NCBI GenBank assembly: GCA_902776435.1
Contig: CACYQB010000004.1
Span: 124,001-188,000 of the forward strand
Reading direction: 5' to 3'
Length of the DNA: 64,000 nt
Source of the DNA: an uncultured Bacteroidales bacterium
GTDB taxonomy: Bacteria > Bacteroidota > Bacteroidia > Bacteroidales > Muribaculaceae
This document shows, piece by piece, positions 60,602 through 64,000 of the stretch (the stretch's first letter is position 1; the number at the start of each line of letters is the position of its first letter). The notes beneath the pieces are model-generated. The model searched no databases and was not told the DNA's origin. It worked only from the letters and a program-made list of their open reading frames with translations. The position numbers and the translations under genes are program-made.

Positions 60602-61710
60602 GAGGGCTCACCTCCTTTCACAACAGTGACAGTGCCGTTCTCGACGTGCATCAGACAATGGCCTCCGCCATGCCGTGCAACGATTTCATCGAGGTGGGTA
60701 CGGTTGGTGTCCGTAATGAAAATCTGGCCGAAGCGGTTGCTCGACACCACGTCAACAATGCGTTCTACGCGGTTGGCATCGAGTTTATCGAAGATGTCGT
60801 CGAGCAGCAGGATGGGAACGACAGCGTTGTTGGCTTTGAGGAAATCAAATTGTGCAAAGCGCAAGGCGATGGTATAGGTCTTGCATTGGCCCTGACTGCC
60901 CGTGCGTCGCATGGAATAGCCGTCGAGCATGAGTTCGATGTCATCGCGGTGGATGCCACGTGTGGTGTGGCCGATGATGAGGTCCCGCTCTCGTGTTTCG
61001 GCCAGGTGTTCCAGCATGGAGCCGTCATTGAGGTGGCTTTTATAGTGCAGGCTCACGGTCTCGCCATCTCCTGCCACAGCGTTATAGTAGTGCATGAAGA
61101 TGGGCAAGAAATGGTCTAACCACTGGCTGCGGCGCTCATGTATCAGAGTGGCATGAGATGCCATGACCTGCTCTACGGTTTCATAGAGCAAGGGGTCGCG
61201 CATCTCCTGCTTAATCATTGCGTTGCGCTGCTCTACCGCCTTGTTGTAGCGGATGAGCGCATCCAGGTACTCGCTATCGTTCTGCGAGATAATCAGGTCC
61301 ATGAAGCGTCGCCTCTCCTCACCGCTGCCACGCACCAGGTCCCAATCCATGGGCGACACCATGACAACGGGCAGCAAACCGATGTGCTGACTCAGGCGCT
61401 GGTATTCCTTGCCGTTGCGGCGAACGATTTTGCGCTTGCCGCGTTGCAGGGAAACGCTGATTTCGACAGGCGACTCCTGGCGGGTGTAACTGCCCTGAAG
61501 CATCATGTAAGGCTCGCCATGGCGGATGACGGCATTATTATCGGTCGTCATGGCAAAGGAGCGGCACATGCTCAGGTAATAGATGGCGTCGAGCACGTTG
61601 GTCTTTCCCTGGCCGTTGTTGCCGATGAGGCAATTCAGTTTGGGCGAGAACTCCAGTCGGGCCTCGGCAATATTCTTGTAGTTGACGATTGTAGCGGTAT
61701 TGAGTGTCAT
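60598..61710 (-). CDS. recF: DNA replication and repair protein RecF
   Basis: Start 61710 (MTLNTATIVNYKNIAEARLE) gives 370 residues; the frame up to 61728 crosses the -7 box. RecF is an SMC-like ATPase for recombinational repair: Walker A GNNGQGKTN (about 30-38), the arm region, signature QGQCKTYTIALRFAQ and Walker B ILLLDDIFDKLD are present. It is the first gene of the recF-DUF721-thioesterase run and is divergent from pgeF. Confidence 0.96.
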   Translation of the reverse strand: MTLNTATIVNYKNIAEARLEFSPKLNCLIGNNGQGKTNVLDAIYYLSMCRSFAMTTDNNAVIRHGEPYMMLQGSYTRQESPVEISVSLQRGKRKIVRRNGKEYQRLSQHIGLLPVVMVSPMDWDLVRGSGEERRRFMDLIISQNDSEYLDALIRYNKAVEQRNAMIKQEMRDPLLYETVEQVMASHATLIHERRSQWLDHFLPIFMHYYNAVAGDGETVSLHYKSHLNDGSMLEHLAETRERDLIIGHTTRGIHRDDIELMLDGYSMRRTGSQGQCKTYTIALRFAQFDFLKANNAVVPILLLDDIFDKLDANRVERIVDVVSSNRFGQIFITDTNRTHLDEIVARHGGGHCLMHVENGTVTVVKGGEPS

Positions 61711-61714
61711 GATG

Positions 61715-61722
61715 CAAAGGTA
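61715..61722 (-). promoter_or_regulatory. Promoter -7 box for recF
   Basis: TACCTTTG on the - strand only 4 bases before the recF ATG, so the transcript is nearly leaderless. Confidence 0.55.
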
Positions 61723-61766
61723 GTGCAAATTCCATGATTTTTGATGATAGGACAGGAATTAATTGT

Positions 61767-61774
61767 TACCTTTG
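61767..61774 (+). promoter_or_regulatory. Promoter -7 box for pgeF
   Basis: TACCTTTG, 5 bases before the ATG at 61780; excludes the TTG at 61741 as the start. Confidence 0.55.
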
Positions 61775-61779
61775 TCATC

Positions 61780-62568
61780 ATGATGGAATTGGAAATATTG
61801 AAATTTATGGATACTGTCGAGGGTGTGAAGGCCTTCTCGACAACGCGCGGCGAGGTGGACGGGCGTAATGCCTATTCTGGTGTAAACCTGTGTGACTATG
61901 TGGGTGATGATGCCCTGCGTGTGCTGGATGCACGCATCACGCTGGCGATGCAACTGGGCGTTGACTTGGATGATCTCATCATGCCGCGGCAGACCCACTC
62001 ATGCCGTGTGGCGGTCATTGACGAGGCTTTCCGCTTGATGGACATTGACAAGCAGGAGTCCGCGTTAGAGGGTGTGGATGCGCTGGTGACGACGCTTCAT
62101 GGAGTAGTCATCGGGGTGAATACTGCCGATTATGTGCCCATCGTCCTGGTTGACGGTCAGGCTGGTGTCATTGCTGTGGCTCATGCAGGCTGGCGTGGCA
62201 CCGTGGGGCGCATTGCCGGGGCCGTCGTGAAAGAGATGTGCCGCCAGGGTGCGAGAGCCGAGCGCATACAGGCCGCCATGGGTCCCAGTATCTGTCAGGA
62301 ATGCTTTGAGGTGGGTGACGAGGTCGTGGAAGCCTTCAGGAAGGCACATTTTGACCTGGATGGCATTGTCAAGCGCAACCTTGCCACAGGCAAGGCCCAC
62401 ATCGACTTGCGTGCCGCCAATGGCGATGTCCTTGTTGCTGCTGGAGTGCCTGCTGCTCATATCAACTTGTCACAACACTGCTCACGCTGCGAACACGACC
62501 GTTTCTTCTCGGCCCGCCGCCTGGGCATCAACAGCGGCCGCACCTTCACCGGCATTATCATGCCGTAA
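61780..62568 (+). CDS. pgeF: Multicopper/YfiH-type purine nucleoside phosphorylase (laccase domain)
   Basis: About 262 residues from MMELEILKFMDTVEGVKAF. The fold is that of YfiH/LACC1: SGVNLCDYVGDD, MPRQTHSCRVAVID (metal His), GVNTADYVPIVLVD, AHAGWRGTVGRIAG (His) and HCSRCEHDRFFSARR are all present. Members have been named polyphenol oxidase and later shown to be purine nucleoside phosphorylases or peptidoglycan editing factors; which activity applies here is open. A second start three bases later is possible. Confidence 0.9.
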   Translation: MMELEILKFMDTVEGVKAFSTTRGEVDGRNAYSGVNLCDYVGDDALRVLDARITLAMQLGVDLDDLIMPRQTHSCRVAVIDEAFRLMDIDKQESALEGVDALVTTLHGVVIGVNTADYVPIVLVDGQAGVIAVAHAGWRGTVGRIAGAVVKEMCRQGARAERIQAAMGPSICQECFEVGDEVVEAFRKAHFDLDGIVKRNLATGKAHIDLRAANGDVLVAAGVPAAHINLSQHCSRCEHDRFFSARRLGINSGRTFTGIIMP

Positions 62569-62586
62569 TCAAAACAGGAAGGCATA

Positions 62587-62630
62587 AACAACGATGCCCA
62601 CTCACCATCGAGGTGAGTGGGCATCGTCGT
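62587..62630. terminator. Bidirectional terminator between pgeF and YpfJ-like gene
   Basis: A perfect 16-base stem, ACGATGCCCACTCACC (62591-62606) with 62612-62627, and a 5-base loop sits between convergent genes, with AA/TT-rich flanks on both sides. Confidence 0.85.
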
Positions 62631-62650
62631 TAATAAGATCACGTTGTTGT

Positions 62651-63526
62651 TTACAGGGTGGCGTCGCTCTCCTGGAAGGTGGTGGCGCGGCGTACATCGC
62701 CTGTCTGATAACCCAGCTTGAACCACTTCATGCGCTGAGCGCTGGTGCCGTGGGTGAAGCTTTCGGGTTGTGCGTAGCCCTGAGAACGCTTCTGCAGGTA
62801 GTCGTCACCGATTTTCTGAGCGCAGTCGATAGCCTCCTTCAGGTCTTGATCACTGATTGAGCCAAACAGCTTGCTCTCGTAGTGAGCCCAAACTCCTGCA
62901 TAGAAGTCGGCCATGAGCTCCAGGCGCACGCTGTACTTGTTGGCGGTCGTCTGGTTGGTGGCCTGCATGCGCTGGTGTGCCTTATCGAGGGTACCCATCA
63001 GGTACTCGATGTGGTGGCCCACCTCGTGGGCGATGACATAGGCCTTGGCAAGGCTGGAATTGTCACCTTTTACACCAAGTTGACGGTCCATTGTCTGGAA
63101 GAATGACAGGTCAAGGTAAACCTTCTGGTCACCTGAGCAGTAGAAGGGGCCCACTGCAGCATTTCCCTGACCGCAGGCGGTGCTCGTTGAACCGGTGTAG
63201 AGTACCAGTGTGGGGGCAGGGTATTCACCGATGCCATACTCATTGAATATCTGTGACCAAATGTCCTCGGTACTTGCCATTACCTGTTTAGCAAAAGTGG
63301 CCAACTCCTGTTCTTCCTCACTGAACTCTCCTTGCTGGATAGTTTCGTTCTGCATAGCCATGCCACCAGCTTGTTGTAACACGTCGCCGATGTTTCCACC
63401 CATCAGCAGGGTGATTAATCCAGCGATAATCAGTCCGCCGATACCTCCCAAACCGATTTTGGCTCCGGTACCCATGCCGCGGCGATCCTCAACATTTTCG
63501 CTTTCGCGTCTTCCTTCAAGTCTCAT
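62651..63526 (-). CDS. Neutral zinc metallopeptidase (YpfJ-like)
   Basis: This 291-residue protein starts MRLEGRRESENVEDRRGMG, with one membrane helix (IGLGGIGGLIIAGLITLLMG, about 24-43). Its C-terminal domain holds HEVGHHIEYL (zinc His and catalytic Glu) and downstream ELMADFYAGVWAHYE, which carries the third ligand Glu. STACGQGNAAVGPFYCSGDQ and the C-terminal FTHGTSAQRMKWFKLGYQTG are typical. Its target is unknown. Confidence 0.94.
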   Translation of the reverse strand: MRLEGRRESENVEDRRGMGTGAKIGLGGIGGLIIAGLITLLMGGNIGDVLQQAGGMAMQNETIQQGEFSEEEQELATFAKQVMASTEDIWSQIFNEYGIGEYPAPTLVLYTGSTSTACGQGNAAVGPFYCSGDQKVYLDLSFFQTMDRQLGVKGDNSSLAKAYVIAHEVGHHIEYLMGTLDKAHQRMQATNQTTANKYSVRLELMADFYAGVWAHYESKLFGSISDQDLKEAIDCAQKIGDDYLQKRSQGYAQPESFTHGTSAQRMKWFKLGYQTGDVRRATTFQESDATL

Positions 63527-63572
63527 TGTTATAAAGCTATTTTAGTTGTTAATAATATTCCCTTGAAAAGTG

Positions 63573-63580
63573 CAAATTTA
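63573..63580 (-). promoter_or_regulatory. Promoter -7 box for YpfJ-like gene
   Basis: TAAATTTG on the - strand, 46 bases before the ATG at 63526. Confidence 0.55.
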
Positions 63581-63737
63581 ATGTTTTTTTCGATAATTCG
63601 TCCAGATTCTTGTTTTTTTCTTAATATTTTTCATTCAGAAATCTTACTAAATATAGAATTCAGCCTTTTTTCAGTAATGGCAGCTATTGTTGATGTGTAG
63701 CTTGCGGGCTGATTATGATGGCAGGTCATATAGAAAG

Positions 63738-63768
63738 AAGGAGGGACAAAAAAGATTTCCCCCCTCCT
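63738..63768 (-). terminator. Possible terminator after beta-barrel gene
   Basis: AGGAGGGA pairs imperfectly with CCCCCTCCT, about 25 bases beyond the stop at 63794. Apart from this and the promoter at 63573, the gap 63527-63793 shows nothing. Confidence 0.35.
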
Positions 63769-63793
63769 GTCTTGATAGATCGAATGATAACCG

Positions 63794-64000
63794 TTAGAGT
63801 CTAACTCCTAATGACAGTGACAAGCTATGCTCCTTGTTTGTGCTGTTGTAGTTATGATTCTCAACTCGGCATTTCTGGAATGTGTATTGTATACCCATCT
63901 CAAATCGGCCAAACGCGTAACCAATAGTTGGTGATGCAAAGAAACCGCCTTTGTACATCTTGTCACCTGGAACAAACGAGTGGCCTACCTTGGCATCGAT
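63794..64000 (-). CDS. Outer-membrane beta-barrel protein, C-terminal end
   Basis: The last 68 codons of a gene that begins outside the window. The translation shows alternating strands (GGFFASPTIGYAFGRFEMGI, then QYTFQK) and ends SLSLSLGVRL, with the barrel-type alternation of hydrophobic residues near the C-terminus. It resembles small outer-membrane proteins of the OmpW/OprF-like beta-barrel groups in Bacteroidota, but cannot be assigned further. Confidence 0.7.
   Translation of the reverse strand: MDAKVGHSFVPGDKMYKGGFFASPTIGYAFGRFEMGIQYTFQKCRVENHNYNSTNKEHSLSLSLGVRL

Overview
The window looks like a chromosomal segment of a gut-type Bacteroidales bacterium (Muribaculaceae/Prevotella-like; genus not resolved). 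The evidence is: many promoters of the Bacteroidota type (-7 box TAnnTTTG) and no obvious Shine-Dalgarno sites; Bacteroidota-typical families (DUF4923 and DUF4369 lipoproteins, C10 and M6 proteases, the long insert-bearing IspG, dockerin-tailed secreted proteins, DUF3667); and a Porphyromonas-type peptidylarginine deiminase. No phage, complete insertion sequence, rRNA or CRISPR array was seen.

Layout. 1-6.5 kb (+): end of an unknown gene, a DUF4923 lipoprotein, then a five-gene surface cluster: VTC-type polyphosphate polymerase, DUF4956 membrane protein, DUF2490 barrel, and two tandem Cthe_2159-type beta-helix proteins, one a lipoprotein and one with dockerin repeats. 6.5-11.6 kb (-): DUF4369 lipoprotein, ispG, PAP2-like membrane protein, rpoN. 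11.8-16.7 kb (-): two secreted dockerin proteins, an M6 metalloprotease and a PPAD-like deiminase. 16.8-17.0 kb: a MITE-like inverted-repeat element. 17.1-25.2 kb (-): LytS/LytTR two-component pair, pdxJ-exbB-exbD-tonB, dtd, and a NatAB-like ABC exporter. 25.5-39.7 kb (-): alpha/beta hydrolase, small lipoprotein, a C10 protease fused to BspA-like repeats and dockerins, and three tandem M16 metalloproteases. 39.9-42.8 kb (-): lipoprotein and a GntR/ABC operon with a recognisable YtrA-like operator. 43.0-45.9 kb (-): a large Cthe_2159 protein paired with a small dockerin protein. 46-52.5 kb (-): mfd, a DUF1016 nuclease, an S41 protease. 52.6-54.3 kb (+): two identical tRNA-Asn genes and an AGCS symporter. 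54.3-57.3 kb (-): ribH, a TPR/glycerophosphodiesterase fused ORF, a SIS isomerase. 57.4-59.7 kb (+): a DUF3667 gene broken by one in-frame TAG and a secreted protein. 59.8-63.5 kb: thioesterase, DUF721, recF, divergent pgeF, a YpfJ-like protease. The right edge holds the end of a beta-barrel gene.

How the genes work together. Much of the region encodes envelope and secreted functions: several protease classes (M6, C10, M16 x3, S41), a protein-modifying deiminase, and at least five proteins with paired calcium-binding dockerin repeats. No cohesin was recognised here, so the dockerins' partner is unknown. Housekeeping genes (mfd, recF, ispG, pdxJ, ribH, rpoN) are interspersed.

The main signals not explained by genes are arrays of degenerate 7-bp repeats, most of them directly before start codons of downstream operon genes; palindromic elements (GGGGACGGTTC repeats, a MITE-like element, and in-frame palindromes inside the DUF1016 gene); a nonsense codon in DUF3667; and a lost ancestral ATG in the middle M16 copy. 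All function calls come from motif recognition by eye; no database search was run.
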